NCBI RefSeq assembly: GCF_003957295.1
Contig: NZ_RQPJ01000002.1
Span: 1-64,000, forward strand
Length of the DNA stretch: 64,000 bases
Direction of reading: 5' to 3'
From: Arenibacter aquaticus
GTDB lineage: Bacteria > Bacteroidota > Bacteroidia > Flavobacteriales > Flavobacteriaceae
The notes under the pieces are model-generated. The model was not told the DNA's origin. It ran no database searches and worked only from the letters and a program-made list of their open reading frames with translations. Below are positions 1-8,765 of this stretch, one piece after another (the stretch's first letter is position 1; each line of letters starts with the position of its first letter). Made by a program: the position numbers and the translations under genes.

Positions 1-49
1 GAACTCGTTTACTCTTTTTTCTCGTTCGCTCTGTTTCCCAAAGCGGCTG

Positions 50-79
50 CAAATGTACAACCTTTTTTTAACCTGCCAA
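50..79 (-). promoter_or_regulatory. Strong Bacteroidota promoter (proximal)
   Basis: On the minus strand TTG (positions 79-77) is followed by exactly 19 bases and then TACATTTG (57-50). This is a full match to the Bacteroidota housekeeping sigma consensus TTG-N19-TAnnTTTG. Transcription would run leftwards out of the window, starting near position 45. The same architecture occurs again about 150 bp upstream, so the pair is a tandem promoter. Confidence 0.7.
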
Positions 80-200
80 GCTTTTTTTTGAAAAAAAATG
101 TTTTTTCTTTTTTACCTGGACAAGCGGGACAACATCTCAATGAACACGGTGCCTCTAGCACCTCGCCGCCCTACTTCGCAATTGCTCCGTTAGCGGGGTG

Positions 201-230
201 CAAATCTACCACCCTTTTTTAAATCCACAA
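201..230 (-). promoter_or_regulatory. Strong Bacteroidota promoter (distal)
   Basis: On the minus strand TTG (230-228) is followed by exactly 19 bases and then TAGATTTG (208-201), again a full consensus match. Its surroundings resemble the proximal copy: an A-run and a C-G-rich discriminator follow. Two consensus promoters in series are typical of rRNA, tRNA or other highly expressed stable RNA operons; which one is driven here cannot be seen. Confidence 0.7.
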
Positions 231-615
231 GCGTTTTTTGAAACTTTTTTCGCTTTTTTTTCGCAACAAAACACAACCCTTTAAGTAACAATACATTATG
301 TCTTAAAAAAATCACCACAAATATCTAGCCTAGAATAACAAGATAAGAAATGCTGCAAAAAACATGCACATCATGCCAATCAACAAACCTTTATTGGACA
401 TATTAAACAAAAAACACCACCTATATATATTATTGTCCTTTTATAGATACTGCACAACAGGCATAACCAGCAATTACAGCTACCACAACACAAGGCTCTC
501 CCCCTAGACAAAAGAACAATAAGGGCATCCATACAACTAAGCAGTTGGGATAGCGCAGAACCTAGCCAGAGCAAGAAGAGAATCCTCCCCAAAATACTAA
601 CTAAAAAAAATGATA

Positions 616-2604
616 TCAGGAAAAGAAATTCCACACCAAACCAAATCGTATCACGAAATCCCTATATGGATAGTTGGGTGCAGAATAAAAGTTGTTTTCG
701 GTAAACGCTGAGTTAAAGTGCTCGGCCTTGAGGAATATCCTTGTTTGCTGAACACGGGCATTGATAAAGAAATCCAACATTGGGAATCCACCCAATTCTT
801 CCTGGGATTGGGAATAGAACTCCCCCAAGACCGGATTATAGGCATCTGCCTTATATGCCGTAAAATATTTAAAAGTTACCCCGGTTTGCAGGTACATTGC
901 CTTCTTAAACACAAAGCTGGAAAAATACAAGGTATTCCTAGTTACCAATTCCGGAACATGCAACACATCATTGGTCTGTGAAACATTTTGGTACATAACC
1001 GTATTGTTCAGCGCAAAACCTTTCCATTTAAATTCCTTGGCGTATTTAATCTTTATTAAATCTATGGCATTACCCTCCTGGAAGGGTTTAATAAATGCCT
1101 GCTCACTCCCCTCCTCTATGGTTGCACTGGGATCGGAAGCAAAATAGGTATAGTTATCCAAAGAAGTATACTTGGCCATTACATCACCTAGGACACTAGA
1201 CTCAAGGTTAAATTGAAAACCAATGTTGTTCTGCTTATTAAAATCATCCGTATGTTGCCAATTATAATTTTGGTAATCACTTTGATATAATAAAAAATTA
1301 AAATCCGGCATTCTTGAAGACGAGTGAACGGAAAACTTAAGCTTGTTGTTCTTATTAATATCATAACTTGCAAAAGCATCCAACAAGCTTCCGGATAAAT
1401 CCCCGGAGACATTGGCCTGGGCTGATCCGTTTAATTGAAACCCTCCAATTTTCTTCACGTATTTAGCCCCCACGGCAATCTCCTCCCCGCTCAATTGACT
1501 TTGGATCAATTGGGTTTCGGTCTGCAGAACCGAGTTAAAGAAATAATTATAGTGATAGTGATTTATATGACCGGTAAGCACACCCAAGGTTTTATTGGCA
1601 AATTGTGCACTCAGCTGATTAAAGGTAGTCTTTAGACTGGATTTATCACTAATTGCCGTCTCAAAGCTATCTCCAAAATAATCGTTTTGCCCACTTTGCT
1701 TGTACTGGTAATATTTGGTCTCATAACTAAAATCGTGCCCCAAGGTCAGCGAGGTCGTTCTTGCTTGGCCCGTATCGCGTTTTTTACCAAACAAGACATA
1801 CCTATGATCCATATAATAACGTTTTCCCAATACGCGGTTAGTAGCATCCGAAAAAAGAACATCTATCCTGGAACGATCCGTAAATTCTGAATCCCCTGAT
1901 TCAAACTGCAACTCCTTATTGGCAAGTCCGCCATTTTCTTCTGACTCCATATTCTGAGCCGCAATATGCGCCCGTAAACTATACCTCTCATCTTTGGTCT
2001 GGTAGTTGGAGGTTAGCTTAAAGTTTCCAGACTCAGCTTCATTATATTGATATTTCCCCAGAGACCTAAACCCTTTATATCCCAGCGAAAAGTTTAACCT
2101 TCGAGAGGTATTAAAAGCCAGAAGGGCATCTAAAAGCTGCCCTTGTTCAAAGGTTGTTTTAAACATTAGATCGGACATGGGGGTTGCCACATTGTAATAT
2201 TTTACATCCCGCGCCTCCATGTAATTATAATGTTTAGCACTGGCCCCTATTTTGGGATACATATCCCGTTGATCAAAATTGACCCCCAGTTTATTGTAGG
2301 GTTGGCCCACATTGGCAAAAGGCATTAGCTCAAAATCATCCCTTCTTAAAAAGTTGTATTTATATTCCTTCTGTATAGAAATAGTGGTATCCAAAAAGGT
2401 GGTGTCCCGCTCATACCCAATAATCTTATAATCTTTAATGGTAATCTCCTGGGTGGCAACCTCTCTATTTTTCTTAGGTGGTATATTTTTAGTTGGGCGA
2501 TCCACCTCTGAATCATCCCCATCCCTTGATGGAGGAATAGGGTTATCTTGGGCATTAATGGCTTGACTAAAAAACACTATTAAAAGTGTCACTATATATC
2601 TCAT
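616..2604 (-). CDS. Putative porin, outer-membrane beta-barrel (Porin_10-like)
   Basis: A 662-residue exported protein with an N-terminal signal peptide (residues 1-18, ending in AINAQ). A charged, proline-rich linker follows, with PPSRDGDDSE near residue 24. The rest is alternating aromatic and polar strands typical of an outer-membrane barrel, and the protein ends in the aromatic motif RFGLVWNFFS expected of a C-terminal barrel strand. Length and layout match the flavobacterial putative porin family (Porin_10). The role is probably passive passage of solutes; the substrate cannot be read. It stands alone: the next gene on the same strand is over 200 bp upstream behind a terminator. A TAnnTTTG box sits just before the start. 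Confidence 0.75.
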   Translation of the reverse strand: MRYIVTLLIVFFSQAINAQDNPIPPSRDGDDSEVDRPTKNIPPKKNREVATQEITIKDYKIIGYERDTTFLDTTISIQKEYKYNFLRRDDFELMPFANVGQPYNKLGVNFDQRDMYPKIGASAKHYNYMEARDVKYYNVATPMSDLMFKTTFEQGQLLDALLAFNTSRRLNFSLGYKGFRSLGKYQYNEAESGNFKLTSNYQTKDERYSLRAHIAAQNMESEENGGLANKELQFESGDSEFTDRSRIDVLFSDATNRVLGKRYYMDHRYVLFGKKRDTGQARTTSLTLGHDFSYETKYYQYKQSGQNDYFGDSFETAISDKSSLKTTFNQLSAQFANKTLGVLTGHINHYHYNYFFNSVLQTETQLIQSQLSGEEIAVGAKYVKKIGGFQLNGSAQANVSGDLSGSLLDAFASYDINKNNKLKFSVHSSSRMPDFNFLLYQSDYQNYNWQHTDDFNKQNNIGFQFNLESSVLGDVMAKYTSLDNYTYFASDPSATIEEGSEQAFIKPFQEGNAIDLIKIKYAKEFKWKGFALNNTVMYQNVSQTNDVLHVPELVTRNTLYFSSFVFKKAMYLQTGVTFKYFTAYKADAYNPVLGEFYSQSQEELGGFPMLDFFINARVQQTRIFLKAEHFNSAFTENNFYSAPNYPYRDFVIRFGLVWNFFS

Positions 2605-2622
2605 GCTACAAACTTACATTGA

Positions 2623-2630
2623 CAAAGTTA
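2623..2630 (-). promoter_or_regulatory. Possible -7 box of the porin gene
   Basis: TAACTTTG on the minus strand matches the TAnnTTTG -7 element and lies about 19 bases before the porin ATG. No TTG is found at the expected -33 distance, so the call is weak. A second TAnnTTTG match (TAAGTTTG, 2609-2616) is too near the ATG unless the message is leaderless. Confidence 0.3.
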
Positions 2631-2768
2631 ATTTTTTTGTCCTTAATGAAATGTGAAAGTTTCAAAAACTAAAAAATGACCTTACCGCTGAAGCCACAAG
2701 AATCCCCGTAAACGAACATCTCCCTAACAAATGAACGACCCATGACACAGTAACCCCTCTTAGTTCCA

Positions 2769-2799
2769 CAAAAAAAACCTGCAGGTTCCCCTACAGGTT
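2769..2799 (-). terminator. Rho-independent terminator after the first SusD gene
   Basis: On the minus strand a 9-base stem with one mismatch (AACCTGTAG with CTGCAGGTT) around a 5-base loop is followed by an eight-base T run. It lies 25 bp after the stop codon of the SusD-like gene and closes the susC-susD transcript. Confidence 0.75.
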
Positions 2800-2823
2800 C
2801 GCATTAAAGAAATTAAACTTGCT

Positions 2824-4383
2824 CTAGTTCAAGTCCCAGAACAACTGTGTTTCTGCTTCATCCCCACCTATAGCAGAGGAGGCAGAACTATAATTATCCC
2901 CGTTCAGGGACTGCTCAATAATTGGATAAGTATATCTATTTGGAAACCCGGAAACAGCCTCTACCGGAGTGGCCATAAGTGGATAATCCAATAATCTAAT
3001 GGAAGTCCAAGCCTCTAATCCCCTATTAAAAAGAGCAATCCATTTCTGTGTTCCAATCACTTCTTTCCAAGGCATATCGGCAGTGCTGGCCAATATAGCC
3101 AAATCATAATCCACAGTAGGTTCTGCCAAATATGCCGCAGCCTCGGCTTCAGTACCTCCCCAGTCCAAAATGGAAGCTGTAATAGCGGCATCATAATGTT
3201 CTTTGGCAGTCCCTCCAACCTCAAATGATCTTGCTCTTGCCTCTGCCAATAAAAATCGTACTTCGGCATAGTCCAAGATTATTCCAGGAAAGGTAGCCTC
3301 CTCTATTTCGGCAGATACATGGGTATGTGAAGCGTAACTAGCAGTATTTCCAATTTCCCCTCCAAAATACACCACTTGTTCCACTGTAGGATCTGCATCC
3401 ACGTTGGGAGCAAAATAATATTTCATCCTAGGGTCTGTAACCGTAACAGATCCCGGTACTACGCTTCGATCATCATCTTCATTGATCTCCCCATCCTCAT
3501 TGGAATCTTCCAAGTACTCATAACTTCTGGGCTGCATAATATCTATAATAGTTGTTGCCGCAACAAAATCCTTTCTTCCACTTAAAACCAAATTATCATG
3601 TATAGGATTTGTATTGGGATCCGAACCTAAATATTCATACGAGGCATTATCCTCATTACCGGTAAACACCCCTGTATCCACAGCACTCTCTACCGTACTT
3701 TTGGCAAAGGCAGGATCTACATCAGATAAAAGTATACCCATTCTCAATTTTAAGGAAGCAGCAAATTTTTTCCATTTTACTACGTCACCTCCATAAATCC
3801 GATCGGCATCACCAAAACTTCCTGTACCCTCGTCCAAGGCGCCTATTGCAGTGGTTAACCTTGCCACCAAATCCTTATAGATTGTTTCCCCATCATCGTA
3901 AACAGGAAGTAGATTATCTATATCCAAAGCCTCTGAATAGGGAACATCTCCAAAAGTTTCCACCAAAAGAGCATAAGTATAGATATTCAAAATCTCAATA
4001 ACTACAAGCTTATTCGGCTTTAAAGCTTCCAGTTCAGGAGTGCTGTAAGTGGTTGCCTCAATGACATTCTTAGCTTCATCCAAATCCTTTAAAACATCCT
4101 TATACAATACACTCCAATGTTTTTCAGGAATGGTTCTAGTAACCTGATCATAGTTACTTTCGTCCGTATAAGTGGTTTCTTGTAAATACTGGGCCCAAAG
4201 TTTAGTATTGTTGTTGTTCACATTAAGATCAACCACTTGGTCCACCAAGTTTTTCTGGGCTCCGGTAAACAAACTTTCACCCGGTACAGCCAATGGATCC
4301 TTGATATTCTCGTTCAGACTTTCCAAATCACTGGAACAAGAAGCAAAAATCACGGCGGTAATTAATATTGCTAATTTTTTCAT
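2824..4383 (-). CDS. SusD-like outer-membrane lipoprotein (SusD-like_2 type)
   Basis: A 519-residue lipoprotein: signal peptide residues 1-16 with lipobox FASC, Cys at about 16. It is the surface substrate-binding partner of the SusC-type transporter encoded immediately upstream (11 bp gap). The all-helical SusD fold is suggested by the N-terminal stretch with LAVPGESLFTGAQKNLVDQ, the repeated helices with LNIYTYALLVETFGDVPYSEAL, and the C-terminal part ending in ETQLFWDLN. The family is the second SusD class, common in flavobacteria and often found with no carbohydrate enzymes. No glycan-active gene is adjacent here, so the substrate may be a peptide or another molecule. The gene ends before a clear terminator. 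Confidence 0.88.
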   Translation of the reverse strand: MKKLAILITAVIFASCSSDLESLNENIKDPLAVPGESLFTGAQKNLVDQVVDLNVNNNNTKLWAQYLQETTYTDESNYDQVTRTIPEKHWSVLYKDVLKDLDEAKNVIEATTYSTPELEALKPNKLVVIEILNIYTYALLVETFGDVPYSEALDIDNLLPVYDDGETIYKDLVARLTTAIGALDEGTGSFGDADRIYGGDVVKWKKFAASLKLRMGILLSDVDPAFAKSTVESAVDTGVFTGNEDNASYEYLGSDPNTNPIHDNLVLSGRKDFVAATTIIDIMQPRSYEYLEDSNEDGEINEDDDRSVVPGSVTVTDPRMKYYFAPNVDADPTVEQVVYFGGEIGNTASYASHTHVSAEIEEATFPGIILDYAEVRFLLAEARARSFEVGGTAKEHYDAAITASILDWGGTEAEAAAYLAEPTVDYDLAILASTADMPWKEVIGTQKWIALFNRGLEAWTSIRLLDYPLMATPVEAVSGFPNRYTYPIIEQSLNGDNYSSASSAIGGDEAETQLFWDLN

Positions 4384-4394
4384 ATTTATTTTTT

Positions 4395-7300
4395 TTAAAA
4401 TTGTAATTTAAGATTGACTCCAAAATCCCTTGTAGTGGGCAACGACCCAACAGAATACCCTTGCAGGTTACCAGCAGACAAACCTCCTTCCGGATCCTCA
4501 TGTGGAATATTTTTGTTAATTATCCATAAGTTAGATCCAATAACACTTAAACTGGCATTGGTCAAAAAGGTATCGGCCAATAATTTACCGGGAAAGTTAT
4601 AGACAAGTGCCACTTCACGTAATTTCACGTAGCTGGCGTCATAAACAAATGCACTGTCTGGCAAACCTCTTCTATACCCGAAAGCCCCAAATCTGTCGGC
4701 CCTTATCCTAGCCGTGTTTGTAGCACCATCTGGATTTACACCTTCGTTGATAAAACCACCACCATCAGCCAAGGAATTCCTGACGGGGTTACCCAAGTCA
4801 TTAATAAATACGGTCTCCTCATACAGACCGGTTGCACGACCATAATATTGGTCCAATGAAAATATACTTCCTCCTTGTTGAATATCGATCAAAAAGCTCA
4901 AGGAAAAATTTTTGTAGTTGAACTTATTGGATATACCCATTAACCAATCCGGGTTGGTGTCTCCGATAGTCTGATCTGAAGTAGAGGTTTTAATATATTG
5001 CCCGTCCGAGGGGTCAACCACTCGCTCTCCATTTAAATATGTATAGTCTGTTCCGTAGATAAGTCCATAAGGCTTACCAACTTCCGCATTGATGGTTACC
5101 CCTCCTTGAAAATCTCCCAATTGCAAGGTTTGTATTCCATCTTCCAATGACACCACCTCATTTTTGTTTTTGGTCCAGTTAACACTTGCTGTCCAATTAA
5201 AGTCCTCCGTTCTTACCGGATTCCCGGAAATAGAAAGCTCTATACCCTTGTTTTCAATTTCTCCTGCATTAAGAATTTTTTTCTCAAAACCAGTTGCTCT
5301 TGACACAGGCACGCCAAAAATTTGATCAACGGAATTGGTTTGATAATAAGCCAAATCAAAACTCAATCTATTTCGCAAGAATTTCATCTCCAATCCTAGC
5401 TCAATGCTCTCCGTTCTTTCAGGCTTTAATTCTGGATTCTTTTTTTGATTATCCACAGAAGTACTTGGCGCCCCTGGCGGAATGTTTACATTATAGGTAT
5501 CATACAGAAAGTCGAACGGCGCACTATTACCTACTTCTGCATAGTTGGCTCTCAATTTACCAAAAGAGACAAAATCAGCATTTAAAAGATTGGTAAACAC
5601 AAAACTGGCAGCTATGGATGGATAATAAAAAGTACTATTGTCCTCTGGCAAGGTGGAAGAGTGGTCCCTTCTTAGCGTAGCATCAAGATAAAGCATACTT
5701 CTATATCCCAGGGATGCACTTGCATAAACCCCATCTACTCCAATTTTTTCATCCCTTTCAACAGGTAACGAAAGCGGACCGGTACTGTTTTGCAGTGAAT
5801 AAAGCCTAGGAACACTCAGCCCACCACTTGTAGCCGAGTAAATAGATTGAAAATCATTCCTTCTAATATTGGTTCCTAAAATTGCCTTTAAATTAAAATC
5901 ATCGGATAAGTCTTTTTGAAAATTAAAAAAGAAATCATAATTAGTCTCAGTAACATCCAGATTTCTTCTTCCGTAACCGGAGTCTACATTCCCCCTATTA
6001 CCTGCGCTATCAGGAATACCAAAGCTTGTTGGAACACTACCATTGGCCCTTCTTTCCTCTTGCAATTCAGAATAGGTATCAGTAGCCACCCTTGCGGTAA
6101 AGTTCAGCCAGTCCGCAAACTCATAATTTAATGAAACATTACCTATAAATCTATTCCTACCGTCGTTTTGATAATTCTCGTAACGGGTCCAATATGGGTT
6201 ATCCCAAAAAATAGGTGCCGAACCAGCATCACTGGTTGCCGGATTCCAGGTAACATTTCTTTTGGTTGCAAAATAAATTTCTTCCAGGTCTTTTATATCC
6301 ACATTGGTTTGCCACCATTGCTTAAAATTACTGATAATATTATCATTATAACCCGTAGAATTACGACCCAATGCTTTGGTATTTATATAATTGGCATATC
6401 CAGTAATGGTTAAACGATCGGTCAACTTAAATGAGCCGCTCATTGAGAAATTATGCTTTTTAATGGAACTGTTCGGCATTAATCCACTTTGATCAAATCG
6501 AGTATAGTTCAATCTAAACGATCCATCATCCTCATAAGATCTCGCAAAAGAAACCGAATTAGTAGTTGTTATGGGCGTTTCAAAAAAAGTTATTGGTCCG
6601 TTTTTGGCATTTACCCAAGGGGTAGCTGTTCTGTAGTTTGGCGAATCCGGATCAAAAGAATCCCATTGATATACCATTAAATTGGAATCAAAGGGTGCGC
6701 CATAGGAAGCATCTTCCGTATATACCACTACCTGATCGTCATTGCCGTCTCCTGTAATATCTTCCTCATACCAGAATCCACCAGGCCCATCATAATAAGC
6801 CCCATAACCAGCGCCGTATTGATCTTGATACTTAGCAAAGGTACTTTTGTCTATAGAACCAATCGTGATCCCAGAATTAACGGTTATTCCTATTCCGGCA
6901 GCGTCCTTACCTTTTTTGGTAGTAATCATAATAACCCCATTGGCAGCTCTGGAACCATAAAGAGCAGAAGCAGCCGCTCCTTTTAACACGTTTACCGACT
7001 CAATATCTTCAGGATTAATATCGGAGGCAGTATTACCATAATCATAATAGTTACCACTTGCCTCGCCTTGATACTCTGAATTGGAATTCGTATTGCTTAT
7101 AGGCACACCATCAACAACGAACAACGCTTGGTTACTCCCGGTCAAGGAGGCATTACCCCTAATAACCACATTGGTAGACCCCCCCATGTTATTGTTTTTT
7201 CTAATCTGAATACCAGCGGCCTTTCCAGAAAGTGCATTTACAAAGTTACCGCTCTTCACCGTGTTCAATTCCTCCCCTTGAACCTCCTGCGTTGCATATC

Positions 7301-7658
7301 CCAAGGATTTTTTATCCCGGGAAATACCCAAAGCGGTTACTACCACTTCTTCCAATGCTTCGGCATCCTCCTCCATAACTACATCAATAGTAGACGTTAA
7401 GCCAATTACCTTTGAGATACTTTTCTGTCCAATATAACTGAACACCAGTGTCTGTCCTTCTGATCCCGTGATGGTATAATTACCATCAAAATCGGTTTGT
7501 GTACCATTTGTAGTCCCCTCCACCACAATGTTTACACCTGGTAGTGGCATCCCCATTTGGTCTGTAACCGCACCTTTGATCGTCTTTTCCTGTGCATAGG
7601 AAAAACTCATGAACAACCCCAAAACCGGGGCTAAAATCCAAGTTAGCTTTGATTTCAT
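4395..7658 (-). CDS. SusC/RagA-family TonB-dependent transporter
   Basis: A 1087-residue outer-membrane transporter. Signal peptide at residues 1-22 (ending SYAQ). A carboxypeptidase-regulatory-like beta-sandwich follows (about 25-100, with GAVTDQMGMPLPGVNIVVEG). Next are the TonB-box-like stretch EEVVVTALG, the plug domain (about 115-235, including VVDGVPIS and GSRAANGVIMITTKKG), and the large barrel to the aromatic C-terminus NLKLQF. It takes substrate across the outer membrane at the cost of TonB/ExbBD energy. It is the first gene of a two-gene unit with the SusD partner. The motif ALGISRDKKSLGYATQ after the TonB box is shared by the SusC subgroup that pairs with SusD-like_2 proteins. Confidence 0.93.
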   Translation of the reverse strand: MKSKLTWILAPVLGLFMSFSYAQEKTIKGAVTDQMGMPLPGVNIVVEGTTNGTQTDFDGNYTITGSEGQTLVFSYIGQKSISKVIGLTSTIDVVMEEDAEALEEVVVTALGISRDKKSLGYATQEVQGEELNTVKSGNFVNALSGKAAGIQIRKNNNMGGSTNVVIRGNASLTGSNQALFVVDGVPISNTNSNSEYQGEASGNYYDYGNTASDINPEDIESVNVLKGAAASALYGSRAANGVIMITTKKGKDAAGIGITVNSGITIGSIDKSTFAKYQDQYGAGYGAYYDGPGGFWYEEDITGDGNDDQVVVYTEDASYGAPFDSNLMVYQWDSFDPDSPNYRTATPWVNAKNGPITFFETPITTTNSVSFARSYEDDGSFRLNYTRFDQSGLMPNSSIKKHNFSMSGSFKLTDRLTITGYANYINTKALGRNSTGYNDNIISNFKQWWQTNVDIKDLEEIYFATKRNVTWNPATSDAGSAPIFWDNPYWTRYENYQNDGRNRFIGNVSLNYEFADWLNFTARVATDTYSELQEERRANGSVPTSFGIPDSAGNRGNVDSGYGRRNLDVTETNYDFFFNFQKDLSDDFNLKAILGTNIRRNDFQSIYSATSGGLSVPRLYSLQNSTGPLSLPVERDEKIGVDGVYASASLGYRSMLYLDATLRRDHSSTLPEDNSTFYYPSIAASFVFTNLLNADFVSFGKLRANYAEVGNSAPFDFLYDTYNVNIPPGAPSTSVDNQKKNPELKPERTESIELGLEMKFLRNRLSFDLAYYQTNSVDQIFGVPVSRATGFEKKILNAGEIENKGIELSISGNPVRTEDFNWTASVNWTKNKNEVVSLEDGIQTLQLGDFQGGVTINAEVGKPYGLIYGTDYTYLNGERVVDPSDGQYIKTSTSDQTIGDTNPDWLMGISNKFNYKNFSLSFLIDIQQGGSIFSLDQYYGRATGLYEETVFINDLGNPVRNSLADGGGFINEGVNPDGATNTARIRADRFGAFGYRRGLPDSAFVYDASYVKLREVALVYNFPGKLLADTFLTNASLSVIGSNLWIINKNIPHEDPEGGLSAGNLQGYSVGSLPTTRDFGVNLKLQF

Positions 7659-8139
7659 ATAGTTAATTTTTATGAATTAGTTAATCACAAACTTGTAAAA
7701 AAAATGTTAAAAATCCTAAATTTTATCACATAATATTATTTTTTTGTACCACTAATAACCGTAAGGTCATTGGATATTATCAAATTTTTGCGTATTGAGC
7801 CACCTATTTCCTATTCGATAAACTCTAATAAAAATCAATACAGTTTTAAGTGCTATTTCCCTCAGCCAGCATTCCACACCACAACTTATCTAATAGTGTG
7901 GGCGCTCCCCACTTTCTACTAGCCTTAAAAAAGCTTCTTTCTTATTTAAGAAAAACTGATAAGAGTAAACTTCCTTACTCTTTACCTCATAATTTGTACG
8001 CAACAACCAATCATCGCCATTAAATATTTCTAAATTTGACAAACTCTTAGGAAAGAGTAGGAATAGTGTACCAAAAATAGTCAGGACGGTCTGTTGTATA
8101 ATTAGTGATTGTTGTTCTGACGACAAAAGAGTGTCCAAA
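7659..8139. other. Intergenic region between susC and rnhB
   Basis: The divergent control region of the first susC (leftward) and rnhB (rightward). It is A/T-rich near susC. A TAnnTTTG box on the plus strand (TAAATTTG, 8031-8038) may serve rnhB, but has no good -33 element. An 82-codon minus-strand open frame (7890-8138) runs into the rnhB start; it has no recognisable family and is not called as a gene. The ATGGACA motif of the glycan locus is absent. Confidence 0.4.
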
Positions 8140-8736
8140 ATGTTAAAAGCCTATTACAAAACCCATCTTGAAGCAGGTACGGACGAGGCCGGTAGAGGCT
8201 GTTTGGCCGGACCTGTAACTGCGGCTGCAGTTATTTTGCCCAAGGATTATAGCAATGACATGCTAAATGACTCCAAAATTTTGACCGAGATTAAACGCAA
8301 TAACCTAAAACCCATTATAGAAACTGATGCTGCCACTTTTGGGATTGCCCAAGTATTCCCTGAAGAAATTGACGATATTAATATCCTCAACGCCTCTTTT
8401 TTGGCAATGCACAGGGCTTTGGACCAGTTGACCACAACCCCAGAGTATATAATAGTGGACGGCAATAGATTTAATCCCTACCCAAATATACCGCATACCT
8501 GCATTGTAAAAGGTGATGGAAAATATTTGAGTATTGCGGCAGCCTCGGTACTCGCCAAAACGTACAGAGATGCCTATATGGAAAAAATTCACCTAGAATA
8601 TCCAATGTACAACTGGAAAAAAAACAAAGGTTATCCCACCAAGGAACACAGGGAAGCCATAAGGCAATACGGTATTACCAAATACCATCGTAAAAGTTTT
8701 AAGCAATTGCCAGACCAACTAAAACTAGACATTTAA
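8140..8736 (+). CDS. rnhB: Ribonuclease HII
   Basis: A 198-residue cytoplasmic enzyme that cuts the RNA strand of RNA-DNA hybrids and single ribonucleotides in DNA. The signature DEAGRG (Asp15, Glu16) stands near the N-terminus as in all type 2 RNases H. Further family blocks follow: DSKILTE, the catalytic region [13 protein letters not shown] and the block [17 protein letters not shown], and the C-terminal [11 protein letters not shown] chose the ATG at 8140 rather than the in-frame GTG nine bases earlier; both give the full domain. Length is usual for the family. The next gene follows 29 bp later on the same strand and may be co-transcribed. Confidence 0.96.
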   Translation: MLKAYYKTHLEAGTDEAGRGCLAGPVTAAAVILPKDYSNDMLNDSKILTEIKRNNLKPIIETDAATFGIAQVFPEEIDDINILNASFLAMHRALDQLTTTPEYIIVDGNRFNPYPNIPHTCIVKGDGKYLSIAAASVLAKTYRDAYMEKIHLEYPMYNWKKNKGYPTKEHREAIRQYGITKYHRKSFKQLPDQLKLDI

Positions 8737-8765
8737 AAATATTAAATTTGCTGAAAGTTTTATTT

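Larger units (their letters stand above)
1..615. other. Gene-free left edge
   Basis: No convincing coding sequence lies here. The stretch is rich in A and T homopolymers and holds two tandem minus-strand promoters (listed separately). A short open frame on the minus strand overlaps the end of the porin gene but shows no protein-like features. Between the promoters, in the putative transcript, there is a small inverted repeat (GGTGC and GCACC around a 5-base loop, near positions 149-163). The gene served by the promoters lies beyond the left edge of the window. Confidence 0.6.

Noticed and set aside
380-634. 84-codon open frame on the minus strand at the left edge
   Set aside because: Overlaps the end of the porin gene, shows irregular composition with many Cys and Leu, and has no start context; a chance frame.
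7890-8138. 82-codon open frame on the minus strand between susC and rnhB
   Set aside because: Starts inside the beginning of rnhB, has no recognised family or signal and no promoter; it could be a real small gene but cannot be supported.
8131-8139. Alternative GTG start of rnhB
   Set aside because: Adds only three residues; the ATG at 8140 is the simpler choice, although the GTG cannot be excluded.
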